Shown here piece after piece: positions 10,015-17,825 of a DNA stretch of 56,341 bases. Source of the stretch: Thermoproteus sp. CP80 (GTDB lineage: Archaea > Thermoproteota > Thermoprotei > Thermoproteales > Thermoproteaceae); the NCBI RefSeq assembly GCF_002077075.2, contig NZ_LCWM02000009.1:1-56341 (forward strand), written 5' to 3'. The translations under genes and the position numbers were made by a program. The notes under the pieces were generated by a model that was not told the DNA's origin, searched no databases, and saw only the letters and a program-made list of their open reading frames with translations. The stretch's first letter is position 1, and every line of letters begins with the position of its first letter.

Positions 10015-10983
10015 ATGCACAAATTGAAAGTAATCGCAATAACAATGGTGTTGGTGACACTATATCTGGTCGGGATCGCATCTGTGCCGAGCGCACCTCC
10101 CGCCTTCCCTCCCGTGAGGCCGCCTTCCACCCATATGCAGGTCACGCTGCCGCCCTCCTGGTATTCAGGCAACCAGGCTCCCGTCGGCGTGACGGACTAC
10201 GGCGCTTACTACTCGGGCTCGGTGGAGACGCCCTACAAGTACTCCACCAGCGAGTTCATGGGCAACTTCACAATATATACCGCCAGCTTCACGTCTAACA
10301 GCAGGTATTATCCAAACAGCTTCTCGATACAGCTAAACGTAGTCCTCAACTACACCAAGACTAATGGACAGAGCGCATACCTCTGGGTTCAAGACGTCGC
10401 AGTTATAAACACAGCGACGAACCAGATGAACATAGTCGACAATATTTGGAACCTAACCTCAAGCAAGTCCGTGTTGAAGGGGGTGAGCGGTAACGGCAAG
10501 ATCTATACATATCAAGGCCAGAACTACTATGCATACCAATATCCGTCTACGATATCCTTCGCATATCCTCTCCAGGTATCGCTCTTCGTGACGGTCTCGG
10601 TTAACTCGCAGAGATACCCCGTGATAAACTTCTATTTCATATACGGCGGGAAGGTGGTCCAATATGACAGCGTGGTGGTCAAGGTGCCCGTCCAGTCCGC
10701 CGCCTTCTACGTAGAGGGGTACACGACGTTGCCCAGCGGCCTTTATGAAGACGCCGAGCTGGTCACCGGCGGCCCCGGCGGAGGCTCCAACGCGTCGCCG
10801 TCGGCCTACAAGGCGTACTACACGCTCCAGTTCCTCAACGGGACTAAGCTGGTGTCGGTGCCTCACGCGTTCGACTACGGCGCCGATACGGCCGAGACCG
10901 TGACCGGCATGGCGGATACGGCCGTCGGGTCCTACACAGCCTACCTATATCCAGGCTCCGAGAGCTGGAGCGCCCTCTGGTGA
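10015..10983 (+). CDS. Thermopsin-family (A5) acid protease
   Basis: A 322-residue secreted protein. An N-terminal hydrophobic segment (about residues 5-22) acts as signal peptide. The thermopsin signature follows: PVGVTDYGAYYSG near residue 56, YSTSEFMGNFTIYTA near 75, then FSIQLNVVLNYT, LWVQDVAVINT and VDNIWNLTSS. Thermopsins are acid- and heat-stable endopeptidases. The sequence ends near the end of the peptidase domain with no long C-terminal extension or membrane anchor, so it is probably released. It is divergent from the S53 protease gene. Confidence 0.88.
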   Translation: MHKLKVIAITMVLVTLYLVGIASVPSAPPAFPPVRPPSTHMQVTLPPSWYSGNQAPVGVTDYGAYYSGSVETPYKYSTSEFMGNFTIYTASFTSNSRYYPNSFSIQLNVVLNYTKTNGQSAYLWVQDVAVINTATNQMNIVDNIWNLTSSKSVLKGVSGNGKIYTYQGQNYYAYQYPSTISFAYPLQVSLFVTVSVNSQRYPVINFYFIYGGKVVQYDSVVVKVPVQSAAFYVEGYTTLPSGLYEDAELVTGGPGGGSNASPSAYKAYYTLQFLNGTKLVSVPHAFDYGADTAETVTGMADTAVGSYTAYLYPGSESWSALW

Positions 10984-11391
10984 TTAGAGGAGGGATCCGG
11001 CGAATTCCGCTATTTTTTCCCTGGTCTCTCTGTCCTCTATCTGTAGGGCGGCGGCCAGCAAGATCTGCGCCAGCAACGTCCTCCCCTTATCGGCGCCCAG
11101 CCCGTTGACGAGCTGGGCCGTCAGGCTACCGACGAAGGCGACTGCCTCGTCCACCCTCAGCTCCAGCCCCTCCAACAAGCCGGACACCTTGTCCTCCGTC
11201 TTGTAGAGGACGTACATGGTGGAGAGGACCAGGAAGTCCTTCTCCCCTATCTTGTTCCGCTCTGCCCACTCGGCGACCGCCTTCTCGTCGCCTCTGGACA
11301 TCGCGTCTGCGAATTCGGCGAGCTCCTTGGCCGATATCCCGAACAACTTCTCCGCGTCGGCTATAAACCTTGCCGTCCAGTCGGACGACAT
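10984..11391 (-). CDS. Conserved-looking alpha-helical protein of unknown function
   Basis: A 135-residue acidic, almost entirely helical protein with no membrane segment and no cysteine motif. It begins MSSDWTARFIADAEKLFG and ends in DRETREKIAEFAGSLL. I do not recognise the family. Its stop abuts the thermopsin stop (convergent). It diverges from the metallo-beta-lactamase-like gene across about 30 bp. Codon use is typical of the window. Confidence 0.7.
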   Translation of the reverse strand: MSSDWTARFIADAEKLFGISAKELAEFADAMSRGDEKAVAEWAERNKIGEKDFLVLSTMYVLYKTEDKVSGLLEGLELRVDEAVAFVGSLTAQLVNGLGADKGRTLLAQILLAAALQIEDRETREKIAEFAGSLL

Positions 11392-11420
11392 AAATTTATC
11401 GCTGTCCTTAGTATAAAAAA

Positions 11421-12152
11421 GTGAGGCCTAGCCGCGTCGGCGCCTCGTGGCTTATAGGGGGCGTGTCGGTGGATGTCTCCGAGCCCGTCCACGTCAAGTA
11501 CGTGCTGTTGACTCACCACCACGCCGGCCATATCTCAGGCCTGGACAAGATATCTCCGCGGGCCGTCGTGGCGAATCCCTTCGAGGTCGCCATGCTGACC
11601 GACGGGGCGAGGTTTAGGGGCTACGTCGCCGCGGTGCTGAGAAGGGCGGGCGCGCCCCCCAGAGAGGTGCAGGCCGCGGGCGCCCGTGCGCGTTTCGCGA
11701 GGATGGCGGCCGGCTGGGTCGATCTGGACGAATTCTCGGCGCAGGTGCTGCCCTGCGGATCCCACACGTGGGGCCATACCTGCTTCAAGACCGAGGAGGG
11801 AATCTTCGTGGGCGATGTGGGCGGCTGGGTAGTGAGCGTGGGCTCCCTGAGGCGCGTAATAGCCCTGTTACGCTCGCTGGGCGGCCTCGCGGCCTACCCT
11901 GCCCACGAGCCCCCCACCACCGCCGCCCAATATGCGGAGATCCTGGAGGGCCGTCTGAGGAGCCTGTTGAGGGCCTACGGGGAGTGCTCCTCCGAGGGCG
12001 TTCCCTACGCGATGGCTCTATGCGCGAGGGGGGAGGGGGATCCGCTCAGGCTGGCCGAGGAGGGCATAGCGTTCGCCAAATACCTAGCGGAGCTCGGCCT
12101 GGCCAGGCTTGTCGTGAAGGACGGCAGATATCGCGTCAAGAAGCTGGGCTAG
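11421..12152 (+). CDS. Metallo-beta-lactamase-fold protein with altered metal motif
   Basis: A 243-residue protein starting at GTG 11421. It has the MBL order of motifs: LLTHHHAGH near residues 29-37, SHTWGH near 113, VGDVGG near 126 and PAHEP near 156. In the canonical HxHxDH motif the aspartate that binds the second zinc is here glycine (HHHAGH), so metal binding or catalysis may differ. The C-terminal third is helical. The substrate is unknown. The last 69 bases overlap the convergent DUF123 gene. Confidence 0.8.
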   Translation: MRPSRVGASWLIGGVSVDVSEPVHVKYVLLTHHHAGHISGLDKISPRAVVANPFEVAMLTDGARFRGYVAAVLRRAGAPPREVQAAGARARFARMAAGWVDLDEFSAQVLPCGSHTWGHTCFKTEEGIFVGDVGGWVVSVGSLRRVIALLRSLGGLAAYPAHEPPTTAAQYAEILEGRLRSLLRAYGECSSEGVPYAMALCARGEGDPLRLAEEGIAFAKYLAELGLARLVVKDGRYRVKKLG

Positions 12153-12473
12153 CGACCCGACCTTGAATAAATGCGACGGCGCGCGTCTGTCGTCGGTGGA
12201 GCCGAAGCCCTTGACGTACTCGGCGCAGGCCGAGAGCCGTGCCGCGAGGTCGGACTCCCTCAGGCGCGTGGCGAACGCCGCGACGGCCTCGCAGGGCAGA
12301 TAGTCGACGTGCCAATGCCTTCTGGCGGGTCTTCTCAGATGTCTGGCGATCCTTTTGTGGCACGAGACGCCGCAGGAGCCGACATATGCGTAGAGCCCCT
12401 CGTCCAGATAGAACCTCCTCGCCTTGGTCTCCACCACGGAGCTAGGGCATCTGAACAGAACTAGGTAAGACAT
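12084..12473 (-). CDS. DUF123 (GIY-YIG-like) nuclease-family protein
   Basis: A 129-residue protein starting at ATG 12473 (MSYLVLF). A GIY-YIG-like core is visible in [10 protein letters not shown] near residue 26-35. The DUF123 signatures [19 protein letters not shown] and the C-terminal [15 protein letters not shown] follow. A longer reading frame extends upstream but only antisense to the Sir2 codons, so the internal ATG is preferred. It overlaps the end of sir2 by 13 bases, which implies co-expression. Its biochemical role is unestablished; the domain occurs in Nth-fused proteins and is thought to act on DNA. Confidence 0.8.
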   Translation of the reverse strand: MSYLVLFRCPSSVVETKARRFYLDEGLYAYVGSCGVSCHKRIARHLRRPARRHWHVDYLPCEAVAAFATRLRESDLAARLSACAEYVKGFGSTDDRRAPSHLFKVGSLAQLLDAISAVLHDKPGQAELR

Positions 12474-13192
12474 CTCCTCACCTCGGCGACGAGTCTCGGC
12501 AGTATCTCGGCCGCCTTTCCCCGTATCTTGAAGTCGGCTATATCGTCCAGCGCGGTCTCGCCGGGATCCACGACGGCAATGACGGCGCCGTTCCTCTTGG
12601 CGATCCGGGGTATGTGCGCGGCGGGGTAGACCGCGCCCGACGTCCCTACCACGAGCATGAAGTCCGCCGAGGACGCAAGGGACAAGGCCTCCTCCCAGGC
12701 GCCGCGGGGCAGGGGCTCGCCGAACCAGACCACGGCAGGTCTGAGCAGGCCGCCGCAGATGGGGCACCGCGGCGGTATCTCCCCCACGGGCTTCTCCACG
12801 GGGAACTCGCGGCCGCACGACGTACATCTAACGCGCCATATGTTGCCGTGGAGCTCCACGACGCGCCGCGAGCCCGCCTTCCGGTGCAATCCGTCGACGT
12901 TCTGGGTTATCACGGCCTTCAGGACTCCAAGCCTCTCCAGCTCGGCTAGAGCCAGGTGGGCCGGGTTGGGGTCTGCTGCATAGATCAGCTCCTGCCGCCA
13001 TTTATACCAGCGCCACACCAGGTCGGGGTCCCTCTCGAAGGCCTCCGGAGTCGCGAGCTCCTCCGGCCTGTACCTCTCCCAGAGGCCTCCGGCGCCTCTG
13101 AATGTCGGCACGCCGGACTCGGCCGAGACGCCGGCTCCCGTGAAGGCCACGGCGGACTTGCTCGCGGCCAGCGCTCTGGCGACCTCCTCCAT
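12461..13192 (-). CDS. Sir2-family NAD-dependent protein deacylase
   Basis: A 243-residue sirtuin. The NAD-binding [15 protein letters not shown] motif is near residue 19, TQNVDGLH near 97 and the catalytic histidine in VELHG near 113. Two zinc-binding pairs, CTSC and CPIC, follow, then [11 protein letters not shown]. In crenarchaea Sir2 deacetylates the chromatin protein Alba, and other substrates are likely. It is first in a two-gene minus-strand unit with the DUF123 gene. A TATA-like element read on the minus strand at about 13206-13216 precedes the ATG. Confidence 0.93.
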   Translation of the reverse strand: MEEVARALAASKSAVAFTGAGVSAESGVPTFRGAGGLWERYRPEELATPEAFERDPDLVWRWYKWRQELIYAADPNPAHLALAELERLGVLKAVITQNVDGLHRKAGSRRVVELHGNIWRVRCTSCGREFPVEKPVGEIPPRCPICGGLLRPAVVWFGEPLPRGAWEEALSLASSADFMLVVGTSGAVYPAAHIPRIAKRNGAVIAVVDPGETALDDIADFKIRGKAAEILPRLVAEVRRCLT

Positions 13193-13219
13193 ATAAATTG
13201 AGGCCTCTTTTAACCTTAG

Positions 13220-13271
13220 GTGATGAGCCAGGCTTAGGTGAAGGGCGGATGTGCGTCTGGACCTACGCTGA
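13220..13271 (+). ncRNA. Candidate C/D box sRNA
   Basis: Box order fits an archaeal methylation-guide RNA of 52 nt: C box GTGATGA (13220-13226), 11-nt spacer, a weak D' (GTGA), five bases, a C'-like GGATGTG, 14-nt spacer, and D box CTGA (13268-13271). A TATA-like ATATAAAT at 13191-13198 lies about 25 bases before the C box. The D' box is imperfect. The target rRNA or tRNA site was not determined. Confidence 0.4.
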
Positions 13272-13320
13272 ACTCGCCCGATGTGAGCAACCTTTAAATT
13301 TGAGAAATGCTGATCGGCGC

Positions 13321-15024
13321 ATGAGATGGGCGCTGATCTTCGCCGTCTTGATGGCGGCTGCGCTCACGGCGGCCGCGTTGACGCTGGCCCCGCTAAGGCC
13401 CGGACAGACCGTGCAGGTTATCGGCACGACGACCATCAACGCGCTGGCGGTGAGCTCCAGCGGCGGAGGCGCCCTCGTCCCCATAGAGGTGACTCTGCTC
13501 TCCCCCGGCAACGGCAGGGCCTACGTCGCCGGCGTCCCCGAGGCCGGGGAGGGCTTCGGGCCGTCGGCGCAAGTGGCGCTGTACGTGGCCGCCAGGCTTG
13601 CCGACGTCCCTGCGGCCAACTACACCGCGTTGTTGAGAGTCACGGGCCTCGAGGCCAGCGTGGGAGGCCCGTCGGCCAGCGGCTACATCACGGCTACTCT
13701 CTTCGCCCTCATGAAGGGGCTTCCGCTCAGAAACGACACCGCCATGACGGGCATAATTCTGCCCGACGGGACCATAGGATGGGTCGGCGGCGTTAGGGAC
13801 AAGGTGGCGGCGGCCGCCCAGAACGGCATAAAGCTGGTCTTGGTGCCTCTAGGCGAGCAGGACCAAGCCAGCGGCGTGCGCGGCGTCCGGGTGGTGCCTG
13901 TGGCCACAATACAGCAGGCGATACTATATCTTACGGGCTACAACGTGACTTTGCCCTACGGCCCGTCGTACCTCAACACGACCACGTTCGACGAGGTGTC
14001 TAGGTATCTCTACCAACAGGTTCTCGCCATATACAAAAACGCGACCGGTAAGTCGGCAGATGTCTACGCCAACATGAGCGCGATCTCGTCTGCAGCGGCC
14101 GGAGGCCAGTACTACACGGCGGCGTCTCTGCTGTTCAACGGTATATACAAGTACTACCTGTCGCAGGTGTCGAGCGGGGCGTTGAGCTCCAATGCTCTCT
14201 ATAATGATGCCGTAAAACTCGCTAAAACCTATGAAAAAATCTCTAATAATATAACTATAACTTCTAATAATTTAGGCATTATAATAGGTATATATGAAAG
14301 AATTTATCAAATATATCAGCAAGCCAACTCCTCGAATCCAGATGCGGCCTTTATGTATGCGCGCGCTGTGACGCTACCCCCCTGGATAAATGCGGCGGAA
14401 ATGCTGGCCTACGGCCGCGCGGTCAACGAGAGCTCGCTGAGGGATATGGCCGAGACGTATCTTGAGTACGCATACGTGATGTACTCCTATGTGACGGCGA
14501 CGTACGGATCTCAACTGCCCTCAGATCTGATGGCCGAGCTGGGGCAGAGCTTCCAGCTGGCCCAGAGTCTCTATTCCAGCAGGCACTACCTCGCCTCGCT
14601 CGCCGCCTCTCTCGACACGATATCTCTGGCCGAGAACGCGCTCGCATCTCCAGGCGCCGAGAGCTTGGCGCCTGTCGAGAGGCAGACGGCCCTCGAGAAT
14701 ATATATAGGGCGGCGGCCTGCGGGTCCCCCAACATACTTCCGCTCAGCTACGTCCAGTTCGGCGACTACTATGCTAACAGCGATGTGGTGACCGCTCTGT
14801 ATATGTATGAAGAGGCCTCTATGTACGCCGCGGCCATAGGCGACATTCTATGTTCCCTGAATTCCACCTATATAGTTGTCAAGGCCCCGACCACCATGCC
14901 CACGCTCGCGCCGCCTCCGGCGGTCACGTCGCCGGCAGGCTCCAGCTTAACTAATTATATAATTTCCATAATACTTATAGTATTTGTAATATCTGTAATT
15001 ATAGTTTCTATAAAAAAGAAATAA
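13321..15024 (+). CDS. Membrane-anchored Lon-like (S16) protease
   Basis: A 567-residue protein. An N-terminal signal anchor (residues 3-22) is followed by a Lon-type proteolytic domain with catalytic S118 in GGPSAS and K161 in GGVRDK. A long, helix-rich region with several alanine- and tyrosine-rich stretches follows. A C-terminal membrane helix (last about 25 residues) ends in a short KKK tail. There is no AAA ATPase domain, so the proteolytic domain probably faces outward and is ATP independent. The start at 13321 is chosen over upstream in-frame codons because a TATA-like CTTTAAATTT at 13291-13300 sits about 25 bases upstream. The segment 14210-14340 is an AT-rich codon island. Confidence 0.85.
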   Translation: MRWALIFAVLMAAALTAAALTLAPLRPGQTVQVIGTTTINALAVSSSGGGALVPIEVTLLSPGNGRAYVAGVPEAGEGFGPSAQVALYVAARLADVPAANYTALLRVTGLEASVGGPSASGYITATLFALMKGLPLRNDTAMTGIILPDGTIGWVGGVRDKVAAAAQNGIKLVLVPLGEQDQASGVRGVRVVPVATIQQAILYLTGYNVTLPYGPSYLNTTTFDEVSRYLYQQVLAIYKNATGKSADVYANMSAISSAAAGGQYYTAASLLFNGIYKYYLSQVSSGALSSNALYNDAVKLAKTYEKISNNITITSNNLGIIIGIYERIYQIYQQANSSNPDAAFMYARAVTLPPWINAAEMLAYGRAVNESSLRDMAETYLEYAYVMYSYVTATYGSQLPSDLMAELGQSFQLAQSLYSSRHYLASLAASLDTISLAENALASPGAESLAPVERQTALENIYRAAACGSPNILPLSYVQFGDYYANSDVVTALYMYEEASMYAAAIGDILCSLNSTYIVVKAPTTMPTLAPPPAVTSPAGSSLTNYIISIILIVFVISVIIVSIKKK

Positions 15025-15025
15025 A

Positions 15026-15391
15026 TTACCAATATTCCTTTTCTGCCCTAAAAACCTCCCTGGATCTTCTGCGGGAGGTCCCGCCTTGGGTTTTGGTGGG
15101 CAACAACAGCGCTACGGCGAAGGTCAGCAGAGGTAGTACATATTCCCAATACGGCGAGTAGGCAAATACGGCAGCCACTATTCTCTCCACCACGCCTCCG
15201 CTGACGAAAAGCGCCGGTATGGCTATCAGGAAGAAGCCGACGACGCCCAGCACCGCCAACGCCCTATCTCTCACCCTCCTCATGGCAAGCCCCAGCAGTA
15301 TCGCGACGGCCGTGAGGGCAAGCAGAGGCAGAAGCATGGTCCGTTCTACTCCCCCCTCTAAAAATGTGACGGTTAATTTAATCCATCGCAT
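15026..15391 (-). CDS. Small membrane protein of unknown function
   Basis: Up to 121 residues with three predicted transmembrane segments (about residues 19-37, 44-64, 79-97) and a basic C-terminal tail. The start may be the ATG at 15391, or the internal ATG at 15337 (MLLPLLALT) preceded by AGAGGGGGGAG. A TATA-like element at about 15395-15405 supports the upstream region as promoter. I do not recognise the family. The end is two bases from the Lon-like stop (convergent). Confidence 0.6.
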   Translation of the reverse strand: MRWIKLTVTFLEGGVERTMLLPLLALTAVAILLGLAMRRVRDRALAVLGVVGFFLIAIPALFVSGGVVERIVAAVFAYSPYWEYVLPLLTFAVALLLPTKTQGGTSRRRSREVFRAEKEYW

Positions 15392-15427
15392 TATTAATAT
15401 TTATAAGCCCCTCGACGGGGCGGGGCC

Positions 15428-15940
15428 ATGTGGTTGCTCCCGTTGTCGAGGGCCGACGCCGAGAGGATAATCCGGAGGTCTTACAGCATAGCCTCCGACC
15501 ACGCCAGAAAGGTGGGAGCCAGGGTCGAGCCGCTCGCGCCGAAACATATATACGGCGGAGATGCGGACAAGTACGGCTACAGCCTGGCCCTAGGGAGGAT
15601 AAACCCGCCTCTAACGGAGGCCTCGCTCGTCGTCATATGGGGCTTCTATAACTACGACGAGTATTTCGACTACGTCAGATTTGTGGAGGGCGGCAGAGCC
15701 GTCGAGTGGTTCGTGGAGCCCATAGCCTACTACCCCGAGAAGGTCGCGGTCTGGATCGACGAGCCTCTTGTGTTCAGGTCGGGCTTCTCCATCGAGACCC
15801 ATACGACCTCCAGCGAGCAGAGGGATAGAGTCTACGGCTGGCCTCTAGGCTTTGCCGTGTTGCCGAGACAGCCCCCTCCGAGGCCTAGGGGGAGGCGGGG
15901 CGCCAGGGGCGAGACCAGGGCCGGCGAGCCTCAGGCTTAA
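15428..15940 (+). CDS. Hypothetical protein
   Basis: A 170-residue soluble protein with a core rich in tyrosine and valine, for example WGFYNYDEYFDYVRFVEGG. The last 25 residues are proline- and arginine-rich (from LPRQPPPRPRG) and overlap the broken glycosylase gene on the other strand, so this tail may be an artefact of read-through. The ATG at 15428 follows an AT-rich TATA-like ATTTATAAG at about 15397-15405. I do not recognise the family. Confidence 0.6.
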   Translation: MWLLPLSRADAERIIRRSYSIASDHARKVGARVEPLAPKHIYGGDADKYGYSLALGRINPPLTEASLVVIWGFYNYDEYFDYVRFVEGGRAVEWFVEPIAYYPEKVAVWIDEPLVFRSGFSIETHTTSSEQRDRVYGWPLGFAVLPRQPPPRPRGRRGARGETRAGEPQA

Positions 15941-16592
15941 TTCCTTTATCCGGCATATACAGCACGGTCTGAACCCAGCCCGCAATCTGCCCAGCTTGCG
16001 GGCGGCGTTCGCCCTCAGGCAGATGGACCCCAGAGGGCAGGCAGCGCAGTCGTATCTGGCGCAGTATCTCTTGTCGGGCGGCCTGCCAGCCCCAGGCGGG
16101 GGCCTGCCTCATGAGGTGCCTATCCACGGGAACCGCCGAGGTGTTCCCCGTGAAGAGCAGATATAGGCCCACAACCTTCGGGCCCACCCCAGGGATCCGC
16201 AGGAGGTCCGCCCTATCTCTGGGCCCAGCCGATAGGTAGGCGCTTAAGGCGGCCGGCAGACGCCTCAGCTGGTAGCTGTTCCCGACGGACGGCGCCAGTC
16301 CGGCGGCTTCGTCTAGGCGCTCGCTCCGGGAAAACAAGGCGCTGGTCTATCTGAGCGCGTTGGTGTGGTATGCGGTGTTCTGGGCGAGAAACGCGGCTAT
16401 GAAGATCAAGCCCTCGTCACCCGGCGATATCGAGAGGTCCACGCAGTCTCCGTACCTATCCAGCAGCCCCCACACGGCGGGCTCCACGTCTCTATCCACG
16501 TCGTTTACATAGCGCCAGGGGCTGCACCATCCGCCCGAGAGGCGCGGGTCGGCCGAGGCGTCAACGCCTTTCCTCACGCCGAATTTCTTCAC
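15845..16592 (-). pseudogene. Degraded Nth-family (HhH-GPD) DNA glycosylase with in-frame amber and a frameshift
   Basis: Reading on the minus strand from GTG 16592, the N-terminal part ends at IAAFLAQNTAYHTNALR and a TAG codon. The same frame resumes at once with TSALFSRSERLDEA and the helix-hairpin-helix block LLRIPGVGPKVVGLYLLF, followed by the VPVDRHL catalytic-aspartate region. Near 16070 coding shifts by one base, and only the shifted frame carries the Fe-S motif YCARYDCAACPLGSIC (Cx4Cx2Cx5C). The shifted frame ends at 15845. Two independent lesions in one gene indicate a pseudogene, or two sequencing errors. Intact homologues remove damaged or mismatched bases. Confidence 0.8.
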
Positions 16593-16640
16593 GTAGGAGC
16601 CTCCTCTCGGGGAGGGGCGACGTGAAACTGGGGTAGAGGG

Positions 16641-16785
16641 TCATCTATCAACCCTGAACCTAAAACAACGCCTCAACACCGCGCCTCCCTCCTCCCTCAC
16701 CGAGAACTTAAGCACCAGCCTGGTGAGCTCCTCGGGGATCTATCACGGCAATGCCCACGCCCAAAGATAACCTCTTCTGCGGCGC
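16641..16785 (-). pseudogene. C-terminal fragment of an unidentified gene, frameshifted
   Basis: On the minus strand two frames join at a CCCC run near 16736. The first gives LSLGVGIAVIDP and the second continues EELTRLVLKFSVREE and ends VDR at the stop 16641-16643. Dropping one C gives one continuous protein tail with the window's usual codon style. Upstream to about 16910 the frame is unclear. The family is not recognised. Confidence 0.4.
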
Positions 16786-17031
16786 GCCTCGGCGCGACCA
16801 GCTACGGCACGTGCGGAGCCCGCGATGACCCGGAGCCCACATGCTCGTAACGCCCGGCACGGCTGGGAACCGCGCCACGCATATGCGCTGCCGTCTTGTG
16901 AAAACTCGCATTATAATAACCCTGTTGTACCTCCCTCCTCAACCGCCTCGGTTCCACTTGCGCCTCCCGCCGGCATCGCGGCTCCGGCCCGGCGTAGGAG
17001 GCCGCCGATCGTCTTGCGGCCGGAGGGCCTT

Positions 17032-17232
17032 ATGGGCATGGAGAGAGGGGGGAAGGAGAAAAGGAAAATAGCGCTGGAGATACTGAACGAGGCGGATAAG
17101 ATAATGGAGATGGCCAAAATGCTGGCGGATGAGGACGACCCCTTCGCGAGGCGCGGCCTATACGCCTTCATGGACGCCGAGATGAAGGCACTGAGAACTT
17201 TGGTGCATGATCTGGTGTTCTTCCCCGAATAA
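17032..17232 (+). CDS. Small helical protein of unknown function
   Basis: A 66-residue (or 64 from the second ATG at 17038) charged, helical protein: KRKIALEILNEADKIMEMAK, then LADEDDPFARRGLYAFMDAE. An in-frame extension upstream is proline-rich low-complexity sequence and is not taken as coding. A TATA-like ATTATAATA at about 16910-16918 would give a leader of about 90 bases, long for this organism. The family is not recognised. Confidence 0.55.
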   Translation: MGMERGGKEKRKIALEILNEADKIMEMAKMLADEDDPFARRGLYAFMDAEMKALRTLVHDLVFFPE

Positions 17233-17338
17233 TTCCCCTTTTTCCCTTTATAGTGACGGCGCGTTGGTTCGACTTTTTCGGCGCCTCCTCCTCGCCTCGG
17301 CTTAGGGCCGGCGTCTTGTGCGGGGAAAAAGAGGGGGG

Positions 17339-17526
17339 TTATTCCCAGTCTGCCGGCTCCATATCACTAAGCTCCACGTCGATGTCGGCGGGCCTGCGCT
17401 CGGCGGGGCGGAGCCCAACGCGCTCCGTGGCCCCCGGGCGCCAGGGCATATCGCGGGGTCCCTGCGGCAGCCGTCCGCGCAGCGGTTCGTGCATGCGACG
17501 CAGCACCGCCCGAATTCGTCATCCAT
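17339..17526 (-). pseudogene. Small cysteine-rich protein, apparently frameshifted
   Basis: From ATG 17526 the minus strand encodes MDDEFGRCCVACTNRCADGC followed by RRDPAICP, a dense cysteine motif that could bind zinc or Fe-S. The frame then becomes low-complexity. The neighbouring frame, joined by adding one G to the G5 run near 17431, continues ATERVGL and ends ADIDVELSDMEPADWE at a TAA at 17339. The joined product would be about 60-70 residues. Either the gene is broken or the homopolymer is miscalled. Confidence 0.4.
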
Positions 17527-17567
17527 GTGCGCTCCGCTGTGCGTTGGTAAGTCGATCCGCCCCTCAG

Positions 17568-17671
17568 CGGATCCGCCGACGCCTACAGGGAGTGCATGAG
17601 AAAGGTTTGACAGGGGGCTAGCCCCCTGTCGGGCTTTTCATGGATGTTCCCTGTAAGCGCTGGCGGATCCG
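17568..17671 (+). ncRNA. 104-nt near-perfect hairpin (structured RNA or MITE-like palindrome)
   Basis: The two arms are complementary over 52 positions around the axis 17619/17620. The outer end is CGGATCCGCC against GGCGGATCCG and the centre is ACAGGGGGCTAGCCCCCTGT. I count 37 Watson-Crick pairs, ten G-U pairs if read as plus-strand RNA, and five mismatches. Read as minus-strand RNA, the ten would be A-C mismatches, so the structure favours a plus-strand transcript. No open reading frame and no TATA box were found. It lies about 150 bases upstream of the PaRep2b gene. Confidence 0.6.
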
Positions 17672-17825
17672 CCGAGAGGTGGGCGAGGCGGTTCAACTTG
17701 GCGGTATGCGCGGAGGCGCAGATGCTCCCCGCGGCCGACGCCGCGAAGAGGGATTCGAAACGTGTCCCACCTAACGCTCTAGGCGGCGCATCGAATCAAT
17801 AAAACGGCCTTCTCTAACCTAGATT

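Noticed and set aside
12474-12827. N-terminal extension of the DUF123 frame across the sir2 gene
   Set aside because: It is only antisense-phase sequence of Sir2 codons. The DUF123 domain starts cleanly at ATG 12473.
16338-16349. Reading the in-frame TAG of the glycosylase as pyrrolysine
   Set aside because: Thermoproteales are not known to encode pyrrolysine, and a second frameshift in the same gene favours decay or error.
17735-17800. tRNA-like sequence with TTTCGAATCCC and complementary CGCCGC/GCGGCG ends on the minus strand
   Set aside because: The T stem does not pair, the anticodon arm is missing and the total is too short. At most a tRNA relic.
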